From the NCBI GenBank assembly GCA_017454325.1, contig JAFTDG010000078.1, positions 1 through 51,623 of the forward strand: a DNA stretch of 51,623 nt, written 5' to 3'. This document shows positions 34,778-43,842 of the stretch, piece by piece. How positions within the stretch are numbered: position 1 is the first letter of the stretch; every line of letters begins with the position of its first letter. The notes beneath the pieces are model-generated. The model saw nothing but the letters and a program-made list of their open reading frames with translations, searched no databases and was not told where the DNA came from. Both the position numbers and the translations under genes were made by a program. This DNA comes from Desulfovibrio sp. (lineage in GTDB: Bacteria > Desulfobacterota > Desulfovibrionia > Desulfovibrionales > Desulfovibrionaceae).

Positions 34778-36037
34778 ATGACGCCGGCTGAAGCAATGTC
34801 ACATCTTGGCGCACGGGCCAAGGAAGCCGCCAGAGCCATGGCACGGGCAAATCCCCAGGCTAAATGCCGTGCCCTGCAAGCGTTGGCGCGCCTGTTGAAG
34901 GAACGCACCAACGACATCATGAAAGCCAATGCCAGGGATCTTAATACCGCGCGTACATCGGGCATGGATGCCGCCAGGCTGGACAGGTTGACCATCACTC
35001 CAGGTATCCTGGAGGAAATGTGTGCTGCCTGTCTGCATGTGGCTAATTTGCCCGACCCTGTAGGCTCTACTGTTGCCCAGTGGCAGCGCCCCAACGGCCT
35101 TCTGGTGGGCCGTATGCGTATACCCCTGGGAGTCATTGCCATGGTCTACGAGGCGCGTCCCAATGTGACCATTGACGCGGCAATTCTGTGCATTAAGGCG
35201 GGTAATGCCGTCATATTGCGCGGCGGCAGTGAAGCCCTGCAATCCAACACAGTTTTAGCCGCAGTGCTGCGTGAGGCTCTCTCGGTGGCTGGTCTGCCAG
35301 AGAATGCGGCACAGCTGGTGGACATGCCCGGTCACGAGGCCGTTACGGCTCTGTGTAAGCTCAGCAACTACATTGACGTCATAATTCCGCGTGGGGGGGA
35401 GGGGCTGGTTGCGGCTGTTACCGAGGCAGCCACGATGCCTGTGCTCAAACATTTTAAAGGCGTCTGCCACGCCTATGTGGATGCAGATGCAAACCTTGAC
35501 CAGGCGCTCGATATTGTCTTTAACGGCAAGGTGCAGCGACCGGGCGTGTGTAACGCGCTGGAGTGCCTGCTGGTACACAGCGATGTGGCTCCGTCCTTCC
35601 TGCCCATGGTGGCAGCCAGGCTGGGTACTGCAGGGGTGGAATTTCACGCCTGTCCCACAGCTCTGCCTCTGCTGGGACCGCGTGCTCAGCCTGCCTGTCC
35701 GGAGGACTGGGGGCAGGAATTCCACGCCTTGGTGCTGGCTGTACGCGTGGTGGATGATCTGGATGCTGCTCTGGACCATATTGCCCGTTACGGTTCCAAC
35801 CATACGGAGGTCATTTGCACCAACAACCATGTACACGCCATGCGCTTTCTGCGTGAGGCAGATGCCTCCATGGTGGGTGTTAACGCCTCAACCCGTTTTA
35901 ATGATGGCGGTCAGCTGGGGTTGGGGGCCGAAATTGGTATCTCCACATCCAAGCTCCACGCCTACGGTCCCATGGGCGTGGATGAGCTGACCACTACAAA
36001 ATTCGTCGTTCTAGGTCAGGGGCAGGTGCGGCAGTAG
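34778..36037 (+). CDS. proA: Gamma-glutamyl phosphate reductase
   Basis: Second step of proline synthesis: NADPH reduction of gamma-glutamyl phosphate to the semialdehyde. The protein has 419 aa, standard length. The catalytic cysteine is in RPGVCNALECLLVH, and MVYEARPNVTIDA and GAEIGISTSKLHAYGPMG are family motifs. ATG 34778 is preceded by AAGGAG; the open frame upstream is non-coding leader. proB is not in the window. It is followed by nadD after one base. Confidence 0.95.
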   Translation: MTPAEAMSHLGARAKEAARAMARANPQAKCRALQALARLLKERTNDIMKANARDLNTARTSGMDAARLDRLTITPGILEEMCAACLHVANLPDPVGSTVAQWQRPNGLLVGRMRIPLGVIAMVYEARPNVTIDAAILCIKAGNAVILRGGSEALQSNTVLAAVLREALSVAGLPENAAQLVDMPGHEAVTALCKLSNYIDVIIPRGGEGLVAAVTEAATMPVLKHFKGVCHAYVDADANLDQALDIVFNGKVQRPGVCNALECLLVHSDVAPSFLPMVAARLGTAGVEFHACPTALPLLGPRAQPACPEDWGQEFHALVLAVRVVDDLDAALDHIARYGSNHTEVICTNNHVHAMRFLREADASMVGVNASTRFNDGGQLGLGAEIGISTSKLHAYGPMGVDELTTTKFVVLGQGQVRQ

Positions 36038-36038
36038 T

Positions 36039-36743
36039 ATGACGGTACCCACCATTCCAGGACGCGCTATTCTAGGTGGCTGCTTCAACCCGCCGCACAC
36101 AGGGCATTTGCGTCTGGCCGTGGAGGTGCGTGAAGCCCTGGGCTCTCTGGTCTCAGGTGTGGATCTCGTGCCCTGTGCAGTACCGCCACACAAGGATACC
36201 ACTGGATTGTTGCCCTTTGCATTGCGAGCATCCATGGTAGAAGCTTGTATCAAAAATGTTCCTTGGCTTGCCTGCAACCGTCTTGAGGCCCGTCGGCAAG
36301 GTCCCTCGTTTACTTGGGATACTTTGCTGGCTTACAGAGAAGCAGAATCCCACAGAGAGCTCTATTTTGTTCTCGGGATTCCGGATTTCGCACAGTTGCC
36401 TCTTTGGCATCATGGACTGGATTTGCCCCGACTCTGTCATTTTGTGGTTGTTCCCCGCGACGATGTGCGCGAGGCAGATTTTTCTGCCATCGTAGAAAAA
36501 AACTGGCCCACGGCACGGGAACACCCTCCGTTGCTAGTTAACAGCCTGTGCAGGAAACTGCCTGGTGGGGGGCTTGCGCATTTCCTTTCTGTACCCCGTA
36601 TTGCCATAAGCTCTTCGCAGATACGGCAGCTTTGGCTAGCCGGACGATCTGTGGATTTTCTTCTGCCAGATGTGGCCGTGAGTATGCTTCGCGAGCATAA
36701 GACAGACATTAGCAAACACTGGAACAATATGGCGAGGGTATGA
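36039..36743 (+). CDS. nadD: Nicotinate-nucleotide adenylyltransferase
   Basis: Converts nicotinate mononucleotide and ATP to deamido-NAD. The protein has 234 aa. The nucleotidyltransferase motif GGCFNPPHTGH at residues 13-23 and ISSSQIR near the C-terminus define the family. The stop overlaps the next gene (ATGA). It links to the nadC-nadA-nadB block 4 kb downstream. Confidence 0.92.
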   Translation: MTVPTIPGRAILGGCFNPPHTGHLRLAVEVREALGSLVSGVDLVPCAVPPHKDTTGLLPFALRASMVEACIKNVPWLACNRLEARRQGPSFTWDTLLAYREAESHRELYFVLGIPDFAQLPLWHHGLDLPRLCHFVVVPRDDVREADFSAIVEKNWPTAREHPPLLVNSLCRKLPGGGLAHFLSVPRIAISSSQIRQLWLAGRSVDFLLPDVAVSMLREHKTDISKHWNNMARV

Positions 36744-37558
36744 TGCTCTTTGCCCCCAAAGAAATCCGGGAAAATGTGGCCCGTGCCATAGGTTATCTGC
36801 AGCGTAACGAGGTTGAACGCGCACTTCTGACCATGTGTGAGGCCCTGCGTGCCATGGCTGATGCACGGCTGCCTCTTTCCGTAAGGGAGAAATTGCACAA
36901 CCGCATAAGGGATTTTCTGAAGGCACTGGAAAATCATTCCATCCTGCGCCCTTTGCTCGATCCCGGCAACACGGGCAGCCCTCGCACCTTTACGCTGCAC
37001 CCAGGCAAAGAGGCTGCACTGGCTACGGTACTGCTCGGCTTGGCCCGCATTCTGCGTCGCGAGAAAGAACAATCCCTGCACAAGCAAAGTGAAGCACAGC
37101 TGGAACGCAAGCGACAGCTCCTCAGTGAAGGCTTGAATGCATTGCGCAAAGGGCAACCTGCAAGAGGGCTGGCCTTTTTGCGACGCATAGTGGACGAATT
37201 CAGCGGAGAAGATGGCATACGTGTACAGATGGGGCATATTCTCCATGCTGCAGGCATGAACGCCGAAGCCGCTCAAATGTTCGAAGATGCCATGGCCTTG
37301 CAGCCGCGTGAGCCCGCCGCCTATACAGGGGCGGTAACAGCTTGGCTGGAACAGGGCGAATACGCCCACGCCGAACGCGTTTACAAAATGGCGTTGCGTA
37401 CTTTCGGCGGGCATCCTTCAACTTTTGGAAAAATGGCCGTTATGTATCTGACCTGGGGTAAACCTCAGGAGGCCGCCGAAGCCGCACACCATGCCTTGCA
37501 GGATGACCCGGCACAGGTTGATGCACTGAAGGTGCTGGCCGCGTTGGATATTACATAA
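36740..37558 (+). CDS. TPR repeat protein
   Basis: Protein of 272 aa, mostly helical. The C-terminal half (about 135-270) contains tetratricopeptide repeats, e.g. MFEDAMALQPREPAAYTGAV, RVYKMALRTFGGHPSTFGKM and AHHALQDDPAQVDALKVL. The N-terminal half is charged and unrecognised. There is no signal peptide, so it is probably cytosolic. It overlaps nadD by four bases and is followed by the secreted protein gene. Confidence 0.8.
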   Translation: MMLFAPKEIRENVARAIGYLQRNEVERALLTMCEALRAMADARLPLSVREKLHNRIRDFLKALENHSILRPLLDPGNTGSPRTFTLHPGKEAALATVLLGLARILRREKEQSLHKQSEAQLERKRQLLSEGLNALRKGQPARGLAFLRRIVDEFSGEDGIRVQMGHILHAAGMNAEAAQMFEDAMALQPREPAAYTGAVTAWLEQGEYAHAERVYKMALRTFGGHPSTFGKMAVMYLTWGKPQEAAEAAHHALQDDPAQVDALKVLAALDIT

Positions 37559-37567
37559 GGAGTGATT

Positions 37568-38575
37568 ATGCCGCGCCATTTACCTCTGTTCTTTCTGTAT
37601 GTCGCGCTGCTGTATGTTCTGTGCGCAACTGTGTGCATAATGGTGCCCGGTTGTCTTGTCACACAGGTTTATGCTCAGGTGACGCTGCTTGTGCCTAGTC
37701 AGCCGAGTATTGAAGCTCCGTCTGGTAAAACGGCCCCGCGTGATGAAAAACGTCCTGAAGCAGCCACGAAAGCGGACAAACAAGCAACCCCACTATCAAA
37801 TCCTGCTGGTCAAAATGAAGCAGAGGCAGCCATGCCTGTATCTGGCGAACGGCCTGTTGCGCCTTTATTGGATGAAGAAGTTGATGTGCTCATCACCATG
37901 ATGCACCCCTTCCGCAATGAAGGTCTTGATATGGACAGACCTCAGCTTCTGGCTGTATTGCGCTACGACGACGCGACCCCCATCAATGACAATGTCTATC
38001 AGCCGGAACGCCGTGATCTGTTGGGTGATGTGGAAGAAATTCGCTATATGAACCACAGAGCATGGGGTGCCAATGTGGCCCTGCCACGCCCTGGTTTATA
38101 CCAATTTGTCATTGAGGGGCGTCCATGGTGGGATGCGGCACACCAATGTTTTTTACGCCATTACGTCAAGAATATTCTCCCTGTATATGGGGTGGAGTTT
38201 GGTTGGAGCCTGCCGTGCGGGCAACATCTCGAAATTGTGCCTCGCACACGCCCTTTCGGGCTCATGGCTCCGGTTCTTTTTATGGGAACGGCGCTGCAGG
38301 ACGGCTCCCCTCTGGCGTCAGTGCCGGTGCGCATGGTACGTATCAACATAGAAAAACAATCAGTACCCACACCCTGGCATGAGGAATTAACGGCCAGAAC
38401 CAATGCCCAGGGCGAATTTTCCTTTGTGCTTAACCAAACCGGGTGGTGGTGCTGCATGGCCGACGTGCCCGGCGATCCCTTGAAGGGCCCGGACGGACAG
38501 CCAAAACCACAGCTCCTGAGTGCGTTGCTCTGGCTGTATGTGGACGGGCCTACAGAGGCAGCGCGCAAACATTGA
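37568..38575 (+). CDS. Exported protein, DUF4198-like
   Basis: Protein of 335 aa. A hydrophobic N-terminus (about 5-35) acts as signal or anchor and is followed by a low-complexity Lys/Pro/Ala linker (about 45-95). The remaining part resembles DUF4198-type periplasmic proteins: LYQFVIEGRPWWD, then HYVKNILPVYG, then a carboxypeptidase-like domain around LTARTNAQGEFSFVLNQTGWW. Some DUF4198 proteins assist nickel or cobalt uptake, but the match is not firm enough to claim that. AAGGAG five bases before ATG 37568 fixes the start. Confidence 0.65.
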   Translation: MPRHLPLFFLYVALLYVLCATVCIMVPGCLVTQVYAQVTLLVPSQPSIEAPSGKTAPRDEKRPEAATKADKQATPLSNPAGQNEAEAAMPVSGERPVAPLLDEEVDVLITMMHPFRNEGLDMDRPQLLAVLRYDDATPINDNVYQPERRDLLGDVEEIRYMNHRAWGANVALPRPGLYQFVIEGRPWWDAAHQCFLRHYVKNILPVYGVEFGWSLPCGQHLEIVPRTRPFGLMAPVLFMGTALQDGSPLASVPVRMVRINIEKQSVPTPWHEELTARTNAQGEFSFVLNQTGWWCCMADVPGDPLKGPDGQPKPQLLSALLWLYVDGPTEAARKH

Positions 38576-38605
38576 CGCTCCCTAAGCCGTCACATTGAAG
38601 TTGCG

Positions 38606-38621
38606 GTCTTTTATAAAAGAC
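38606..38621. repeat. Perfect 16-bp palindrome across the mgtE stop codon
   Basis: GTCTTTTATAAAAGAC overlaps the mgtE stop, between convergent genes. It could form a weak terminator stem but is AT-rich and lacks a T tail. Confidence 0.4.
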
Positions 38622-39987
38622 AGAACGTGGAAAGCCCCAGAAAGATGAAAAAGCCAGCACCATCTGTAATGGTAGTCAGAAATATGCTGGATGCCTGGGC
38701 CGGATCTCGTCCGAGGGCGCGAAAAATAAGGGGGATAGAGCCTCCGGCCACGGCCCCCAGCAGCATGTCACACAGCAGCGCACCGCCCATAACCATACCA
38801 ACTGCAGGCACTTTTGTGAACCACCAGGCTGCGAAAAAAGCTGTTACGGCCATGGCGAGGCCAGTGACAATCCCGATTTTGCCCTCACGCAGCACAGCCT
38901 TCCATGCCTTTTTTTGATCAAAACGGTCAGTTGCCAGCTGGCGGATCATGACGGCAAGTGACTGCTGTCCTGTATTGCCAGCCTGGTTGGCGACCATGGG
39001 CATGAGTACGGCTAGCACAGCCATCTGTGCGATGGAACCCTCGAACATATAAACAACCGAAGCGGACAGTGCAGAGTTGACCATATTCACAAAAAGCCAG
39101 GGCAGACGGCGGCACACGCTCTCCTGCCATGGCGTGTCAACGCTCTCCTCAGGGTCAGCCCCTACCATGCCCAACAGGTCGGCACTGGCCTCTTCATGAA
39201 TGATATCCATGCTGTCATCATAGGTGACAACGCCGAGGATGTGTTTTTCATTGTCCACCACGGGCAATGCCAGAAAATTATAGTGTGAAAGCAGCGCAGC
39301 CACTTCGCGCTGATCCATGTTGTGCGGAACGCTGATGACATTCTGGCCTTCTACGGCGTTTCCTACAATAGTGCCTGGACGTGCCAGCATAAGATCTCGT
39401 AGGGAAAGCACACCTATGAGCACATGTTTTTCATCCACCACATAGGCATAATAGGGGCTTTCCTTGTCGGCCATCTCCGCACGGATGTGGGTTATGGCTT
39501 CGTCTACTGTGAGACTCTTGTCCAGTAGGATGAGCTCCGTATTCATAACGCCGCCGGCAGAATCCGGATCAAAATTGAGCAAATTGCGCAATTCCTCGGA
39601 ATCTTCGCGGTCCAGTCTGTCCAGCAGAGCGTCACGATGGCCTTCGTCCAGCTCGTCCAGAACATCGGCTGCGTCGTCGGGAGACATCTCTGCGATAATC
39701 TGGGCGGCTACATCTTCGTCCAGATTTTCCAGCACATCCACTGCCGTATTCTCGTCCAGTTCGGCCAGGGCTTCAGCCGCTTCCTCCTTGGGCATGCGGC
39801 TTAAGGTACTGACCTGTTTTTCAAGCGTGAGATTTTCCAGATGGTCGGCCATATCGGCCGGATGGAGGAAATCTGTGTTCAGCTCGTTGGTTTCACCTGT
39901 GACTGCAGCCTGGGCTTGAACAGCAGATACAGCATCAGCAGGGGCAGTTGCATCTTCGTGAGTGGACGGGTCGTGAAGGTCAGCCAT
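38611..39987 (-). CDS. mgtE: Magnesium transporter MgtE
   Basis: Mg2+ channel of 458 aa. An acidic N-terminal domain with repeats such as LAELDENTAVDVLENLDEDV and AAQIIAEMSPDDAADVL is followed by two CBS domains (about 150-270) and five C-terminal membrane helices, with MPMVANQAGNTGQQS forming the pore motif. The first 45 residues are an unusual Ala/Thr/Asp-rich tail. The 5' leader contains a terminator and hairpins, suggesting attenuation (see separate entries). Confidence 0.94.
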   Translation of the reverse strand: MADLHDPSTHEDATAPADAVSAVQAQAAVTGETNELNTDFLHPADMADHLENLTLEKQVSTLSRMPKEEAAEALAELDENTAVDVLENLDEDVAAQIIAEMSPDDAADVLDELDEGHRDALLDRLDREDSEELRNLLNFDPDSAGGVMNTELILLDKSLTVDEAITHIRAEMADKESPYYAYVVDEKHVLIGVLSLRDLMLARPGTIVGNAVEGQNVISVPHNMDQREVAALLSHYNFLALPVVDNEKHILGVVTYDDSMDIIHEEASADLLGMVGADPEESVDTPWQESVCRRLPWLFVNMVNSALSASVVYMFEGSIAQMAVLAVLMPMVANQAGNTGQQSLAVMIRQLATDRFDQKKAWKAVLREGKIGIVTGLAMAVTAFFAAWWFTKVPAVGMVMGGALLCDMLLGAVAGGSIPLIFRALGRDPAQASSIFLTTITDGAGFFIFLGLSTFCLL

Positions 39988-40063
39988 GGAATGCTCGCAT
40001 GCACATTAGTGCTGTCAATGAATTTGCCAGGAGGGGAGGCAGGGCTCAAAAAACACTCTTGTG

Positions 40064-40104
40064 AAAAAAACCATAAAAAGCCTGCGGCTTGACGCGGCGG
40101 GCTT
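40064..40104 (-). terminator. Intrinsic terminator upstream of mgtE
   Basis: On the minus strand AAGCCCGC pairs with GCAGGCTT (8 bp, one wobble), with an 11-base loop, followed by T-rich tails including a seven-T run. It lies about 80-115 bases before the mgtE start, so it would end a leader RNA or a separate small RNA. Confidence 0.7.
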
Positions 40105-40212
40105 GTCATCCTACTACTGTGGTCAGTAGCTCCTTGCAACGGTTGTCTGACACAGACAGCAGCTGCAGGGGGAAGCACTCGTTGTGGCAGCTATACTGTA
40201 CCCGAGCTGAAT
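40064..40212 (-). ncRNA. Candidate structured leader or small RNA ahead of mgtE
   Basis: From the predicted start near 40212 to the terminator is about 145 bases with two tight hairpins: TGTCTG/CAGACA (40144-40158) and CTACTG/CAGTAG (40114-40129). A metal-responsive riboswitch is plausible before mgtE, but the canonical M-box sequences (GGTGAGGCTCC) are not found, so the identity is open. It could also be a standalone RNA. Confidence 0.4.
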
Positions 40213-40218
40213 GAGTAT

Positions 40219-40247
40219 TTTTTAGCATGCACAGGAAGTGGGGACAA
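40219..40247 (-). promoter_or_regulatory. Candidate promoter for the mgtE leader
   Basis: Minus strand: -35 TTGTCC (40242-40247), 17-base spacer, -10 TAAAAA (40219-40224). It points toward mgtE and overlaps the immediate upstream region of nadC. Confidence 0.45.
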
Positions 40248-40252
40248 GCCTA

Positions 40253-41125
40253 ATGTTTACACCCTGGAACGCATTCTTTTCTTCCGAAGGCCGGCATTTG
40301 CTCCAGAAATCCATTGCCCTCGCGCTGGAAGAGGACGGTCCGGAATTGACCGCAGAAGGCATTTTTGTCCATGGCACTGTTATGCACGCCCGCATTTGCG
40401 CCAAGGAGGATACGCTGGTGGTGGGGCTGCCCATCATTGGTGAGGTTTTCGCCAGCCTCGGCAGCCCCTGTACATGTGAGACACTGGTAGAGGAGGCATC
40501 TTCTGTTGCAGCCATGACCGATGTGGCCCGCATAACTGCACCGGCTGTACCTATGCTCAAGGCAGAACGTGTTATCCTCAATTTTATCTGTCGTCTTTCA
40601 GGTATCGCCAATCTTACCGCCAGTTACGTTCACGAGCTGGAGGGCACCGGCGTGCGTCTGCTGGACACGCGCAAGACCACGCCATGCCTGCGCTGGGTGG
40701 AGAAATATGCCGTGCAGGCGGGCGGTGGGCACAATCATCGTAAAAACCTGGCGGAAATGCTCATGCTCAAGGATAACCATATTGATGCCGCTGGTTCCAT
40801 TACCGAGGCGGTGATGGCACTCAGAGCACGATACCAGCCATGTCCGCCTATTGAGGTGGAATGCCGCACTGTTGCACATGTGCGTGAGGCTGTGGCTGCT
40901 AAGGTCAATCGCATCATGATGGACAATATGGGCGGCAGTTTGCTATCTGTGGCATTGTCCCTCGTGCCAGCCTCTATAGAAACAGAAGTGAGCGGCGGTG
41001 TGACCCTTGCCAATATACGCGCGTTGGCCTGCACGACACCGCGTCGGCCAGATTTCATTTCCGTTGGGCGTCTCACCCATTCCGCCGCATCTGCGGATTT
41101 CAGCATGTCGCTTGTATCAGCTTAA
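40253..41125 (+). CDS. nadC: Quinolinate phosphoribosyltransferase
   Basis: Converts quinolinate plus PRPP into nicotinate mononucleotide. The protein has 290 aa. Key regions: LDTRKTTPCLR (substrate-binding Arg/Lys), GGGHNHR, MLKDNHI, and the IEVECRT and VNRIMMDNM strands. I chose ATG 40253, with GGGGA nine bases upstream, over the GTG at 40238. It is the first gene of the nadC-nadA-nadB operon and is divergent from mgtE. Confidence 0.93.
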   Translation: MFTPWNAFFSSEGRHLLQKSIALALEEDGPELTAEGIFVHGTVMHARICAKEDTLVVGLPIIGEVFASLGSPCTCETLVEEASSVAAMTDVARITAPAVPMLKAERVILNFICRLSGIANLTASYVHELEGTGVRLLDTRKTTPCLRWVEKYAVQAGGGHNHRKNLAEMLMLKDNHIDAAGSITEAVMALRARYQPCPPIEVECRTVAHVREAVAAKVNRIMMDNMGGSLLSVALSLVPASIETEVSGGVTLANIRALACTTPRRPDFISVGRLTHSAASADFSMSLVSA

Positions 41126-41158
41126 CGATACACTGTTTGCCGCAAAGGATTCAATACG

Positions 41159-42205
41159 ATGCACAATATTACGGCAGAAATTGCAACTCTGAAACAACAG
41201 TTCGGCAAACGCCTCTGCATTATGGGGCACCATTATCAGAACAATGCTGTGGTGCAGCACTGTGACATCACGGGGGATTCCCTGGAGCTGGCCCGTCGTG
41301 TGGCGGAGGTGGCAGCCGAATACATCGTTTTTTGCGGGGTCTCGTTTATGGGGGAATCTGCTGCGCTGCTTGCAGGGCCGGGGCAGAGCGTCTATGTGCC
41401 CAACCCCAGTGCAGACTGTCTTATGGCACGCATGACCCCGGCCACATTAGTCCGCTGCGTACTGGAGCAGCTTACTCAAGCTGGTTTCCCCGCGGTACCG
41501 CTTGCCTATGTGAATACCGATGTGGCTCTAAAGTCCGTGGTGGGGGAGTTCGGAGGGGCCGTATGTACTTCAGCCAACGCAAAAACTATGCTGCAATGGG
41601 CTCTTGACAGGGGAGAGCGTGTACTCTTTTTGCCGGATAGACATCTGGGTAACAATACAGCAACCCAACTGGGGGTTGGTCAGTCAGAGCGTCATGTCCT
41701 GCGGGTGGGAGCTCGTGGTCTTGTAGACTTGGCCACACAGCCTCTTGACCGACGTCTGCTGTTGTGGCCAGGCTGCTGTGCCATCCATGCTCGTTTTGCG
41801 CCGGAAGATGTAGAGGCGGCGCGTGATACTTATCCTGGCTGTAGAATTATAGCGCACCCAGAATGTTGTGAAGAGGTGATCGCAAAGTGCGATGCGGCCG
41901 GCTCCACGGCATATCTCATCAAGGAAGCAATGCGCGTGGCTACAACCGCTCCCGGTACAACACTTGTCATCGGTACGGAAAACAATCTGGTCAGTCGTCT
42001 TGCGAACCGTCATGCTAAGCAATGCCGCATTGTCGCACTAGGACATGCAATCTGCGGGAACATGGCTAAGGTTACAGAAAAAAAACTTTTGCAGACACTT
42101 ATGGCGCTTGCCGATGGCAACGCCACTCCCATGGTGCTGGACGAAACGCTCGTGCAGTATGCTCGTATTGCTTTAACCCGTATGCTTGACGCATGCGGCC
42201 ACTGA
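41159..42205 (+). CDS. nadA: Quinolinate synthase
   Basis: 4Fe-4S enzyme that condenses iminoaspartate with dihydroxyacetone phosphate to quinolinate. The protein has 348 aa. The three cluster cysteines are visible in FCGVSFMGESA, CCAIHARF and AHPECCEEVI, and the N-terminal GHHYQNNAVV is a family motif. The start has AAAGGA nine bases upstream. It follows nadC by 33 bases. Confidence 0.94.
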   Translation: MHNITAEIATLKQQFGKRLCIMGHHYQNNAVVQHCDITGDSLELARRVAEVAAEYIVFCGVSFMGESAALLAGPGQSVYVPNPSADCLMARMTPATLVRCVLEQLTQAGFPAVPLAYVNTDVALKSVVGEFGGAVCTSANAKTMLQWALDRGERVLFLPDRHLGNNTATQLGVGQSERHVLRVGARGLVDLATQPLDRRLLLWPGCCAIHARFAPEDVEAARDTYPGCRIIAHPECCEEVIAKCDAAGSTAYLIKEAMRVATTAPGTTLVIGTENNLVSRLANRHAKQCRIVALGHAICGNMAKVTEKKLLQTLMALADGNATPMVLDETLVQYARIALTRMLDACGH

Positions 42206-42216
42206 GGTTTTGTACT

Positions 42217-43815
42217 GTGGAATCCTCCCGCCGTTATGTCCCCGTGCTCGTCATCGGATCGGGTGTCGCAGGATGTGCCGCCGCACTCACACTGGCTGAC
42301 GCCGGTTGTGATGTCTTGTTACTTAATGCTGGGGATACTCTGGCCGATGGCAATTCCGACTTGGCCCAGGGTGGCATCATTTATAGGACCAATGTACAAC
42401 CGGGGGCACAGCCTGACGCCCGTGCACTAGAGAAGGATATTCTCACGGCTGGCCATGATTATAATTATCGCAAGGCGGTGCGTTATTTGTGCAAACAGGG
42501 GCCCGGCTGCGTGGATGCTATGCTCATAGAACGCGCCAAAGTACCCTTTGACCGCAACAGTGATGGTACCTTTAACCTTACGCGTGAGGGCGGGCACTCT
42601 GCCCCGCGCATCTTGCACTGTGCCGACTATTCAGGGCATGCCATCATGCAGGGCCTGACAGCCCAGGTTGAGGCACATCCCCGCATTACTTGCTTACACA
42701 GGCGTACGGCCATTGACTTGTTGACAAGCCGTCACCATGCCAGGGCATCACAATATCGCTATGAAGTTGAAAATCGCTGCCTCGGCAGCTATGTGCTCAA
42801 TGATGACACCGGTGAACCAGAGACTATTCTGGCAGATTGGACTGTGCTGGCCACTGGTGGTGTGGGGCGCGTCTTCCTGCATTCCACCAATGCTCCGGGC
42901 TGCGTGGGAACAGGCATGGCCATGGCCTTTCGTGCAGGTGTTGCTCTGGCCAATATGGAATTCATGCAATTTCACCCGACTGCGCTCTACGAGGAGCGCC
43001 GTAATCGTCGCTCCCTTATCACGGAAGCCATGCGCGGTGAGGGCGCACGCTTGCTTGATCATAAGGGGCGTGCCTTCATGTGCGACTATGATCCCCGTGG
43101 GGACTTGGCTCCGCGTGATGTGGTGGCACAGGCCATGATGAATGAAATGCTCCATACCGGTGCCCCATGTCTTTTTCTTGATGCAAGCTGCATAAAGCTT
43201 GATCTGCCTTCACGCTTTCCCACGGTGTGCCGCAACTGCAGCGAGGCAGGGGTGGACATTCTCCATGATCCTATCCCCGTAGTACCGGCAGCCCATTATT
43301 TTTGTGGTGGTATTCTGACCGACCTGCGGGGCCGCACATCGTTGCACGGTCTGTATGCCATTGGCGAATGTGCCTGCACCGGTCTGCATGGGGCCAATCG
43401 TCTGGCCAGCACGTCACTGTTGGAGGCATTGGTATGGGGTATGGGCTGCGGCACGGATGTAGCACGTCGTATCCGTATGGAGAAAGGCCTTCCCCCTGCT
43501 CTGGTTGATGCCATCCCTGACTGGCAGCATGAGGGCAACGAAAGGCTTGATGATCCGGCTCTGGTTGCCCAGGACTGGGCTACTATACGCAACACCATGT
43601 GGAATTACGTGGGGATTGCTCGCACAGAGGCCCGCTTGCGTCGCGCATTTGAAGATATGCGTGATCTGGTGCGCCATATCCATGATTTCTATAAACGTAC
43701 ACGCATCACACGGCGTCTTGTGCAGCTATTTCATGGTGCCCAGACAGCCTACAGCATCACGCAGGCTGCCTTACGCAACCGTACCGGCATCGGCTGTCAC
43801 TATCGAGTTGATTGA
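42217..43815 (+). CDS. nadB: L-aspartate oxidase
   Basis: FAD enzyme making iminoaspartate for NadA. The protein has 532 aa. An N-terminal Rossmann motif GSGVAGCAAAL, SDLAQGGI, the active-site region EFMQFHPTALY and TEAMRGEGARL, and the FAD-binding GLHGANRLAS are present. GTG 42217 is chosen because TGAGG lies upstream and it follows the nadA stop; ATG 42193 inside nadA is the alternative (540 aa). Oxygen or fumarate can serve as acceptor in this family; fumarate is more likely in an anaerobe. Confidence 0.92.
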   Translation: MESSRRYVPVLVIGSGVAGCAAALTLADAGCDVLLLNAGDTLADGNSDLAQGGIIYRTNVQPGAQPDARALEKDILTAGHDYNYRKAVRYLCKQGPGCVDAMLIERAKVPFDRNSDGTFNLTREGGHSAPRILHCADYSGHAIMQGLTAQVEAHPRITCLHRRTAIDLLTSRHHARASQYRYEVENRCLGSYVLNDDTGEPETILADWTVLATGGVGRVFLHSTNAPGCVGTGMAMAFRAGVALANMEFMQFHPTALYEERRNRRSLITEAMRGEGARLLDHKGRAFMCDYDPRGDLAPRDVVAQAMMNEMLHTGAPCLFLDASCIKLDLPSRFPTVCRNCSEAGVDILHDPIPVVPAAHYFCGGILTDLRGRTSLHGLYAIGECACTGLHGANRLASTSLLEALVWGMGCGTDVARRIRMEKGLPPALVDAIPDWQHEGNERLDDPALVAQDWATIRNTMWNYVGIARTEARLRRAFEDMRDLVRHIHDFYKRTRITRRLVQLFHGAQTAYSITQAALRNRTGIGCHYRVD

Positions 43816-43842
43816 ATAGAAAAATCATAAAGGAAATTGTTG

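Noticed and set aside
39464..39919. Serine-rich plus-strand frame inside mgtE
   Set aside because: It is the complement of the Asp/Glu-rich MgtE N-domain. The Ser runs are an artefact.
40085..40220. Canonical M-box or yybP-ykoY riboswitch before mgtE
   Set aside because: The diagnostic consensus strings of both classes are absent, so only a generic structured leader is claimed.
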